Source: Desulfosporosinus cupriresistens (GTDB lineage: Bacteria > Bacillota > Desulfitobacteriia > Desulfitobacteriales > Desulfitobacteriaceae). Taken from it: a stretch of DNA of 64,000 nucleotides. Shown piece by piece: positions 63,991 to 64,000 of the stretch (position 1 is its first letter; each line of letters begins with the position of its first letter). The notes beneath the pieces are model-generated. The model searched no databases and was not told the DNA's origin. It was given only the letters and a program-made list of their open reading frames with translations. The position numbers and the translations under genes are program-made. The stretch is taken from the NCBI RefSeq assembly GCF_001707885.1, contig NZ_MASS01000017.1:21821-85820 (forward strand), in the 5' to 3' direction.

Positions 63991-64000
63991 TGGAACCCCA

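Overview
The window looks like chromosome from a low-to-moderate GC, strictly anaerobic, endospore-forming Firmicute, most likely Desulfosporosinus or a close Desulfitobacterium-type relative. This is inferred from spoVS, a KinB-like sensor kinase, a GH18 spore-cortex-type hydrolase, a fused LutA/LutB lactate dehydrogenase subunit (LdhH type) with its LUD partner, rubredoxin, a Fur-boxed feoABC operon and a selenouridine tRNA synthase. No 16S gene is present, so the genus is not proven. About 60 protein genes, one tRNA gene and many intergenic repeats and terminators are visible. No CRISPR array, transposase or prophage was seen.

Layout. 1-2513: a KimA-like potassium importer (running off the left edge) behind menaquinone methyltransferase ubiE/menG. 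2762-4320: a PadR-type regulator and Fsr-like MFS exporter. 4462-7228: feoC-feoB-feoA, read leftward from a Fur-like palindrome. 7613-15427: zinc-ribbon protein, asparaginase, GH18 protein, ComFB, an overlooked 39-residue membrane protein, a Crp/Fnr regulator, a Ski2-like helicase and an overlooked rubredoxin. 15525-20231: membrane protein, HAD protein, ldhH-lutC. 20480-22890: a 24-codon micro-ORF, tRNA-Ala and small hypothetical genes. 22953-32452: class II terpene cyclase, ArgA-like acetyltransferase, ThpR, sensor kinase, DmpA peptidase with TetR regulator, glycerate kinase.

32775-63152 carries guaB and then a conserved Firmicute core in the order seen around Bacillus subtilis tepA-spoIIIE-rodZ-pgsA-cinA-recA-rny-ymdB-spoVS, here all on the minus strand: tepA, ftsK, rodZ, yajQ, rimO, pgsA, cinA, DEAD-box helicase, recA-recX, rny, ymdB, spoVS, dipeptidase and PHP protein. 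It is interrupted by accessory genes: mnmH, a YgiQ-type radical SAM protein with a repeat tail, three small membrane proteins, phoU with a broken pstB tail, and a short FtsH-like protease with a membrane partner.

The most unusual material is intergenic. A family of modular, hairpin-rich dispersed repeats with ends like TATAAAGAAAACTTGG and CTTTCTGACTAGTATA occurs at least seven times and twice abuts a stop codon. A second, unrelated cluster of palindromic modules fills 63549-63990. There is also a 165-nt leader RNA with its own promoter and terminator before rny, a 34-bp palindrome over the rubredoxin promoter, a 178-bp hairpin element after the acetyltransferase gene, and an interrupted small ORF overlapping the tepA start. 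None of these proves a new system; the leader RNA, the modular repeats and the micro-ORFs are the best candidates for undescribed biology.
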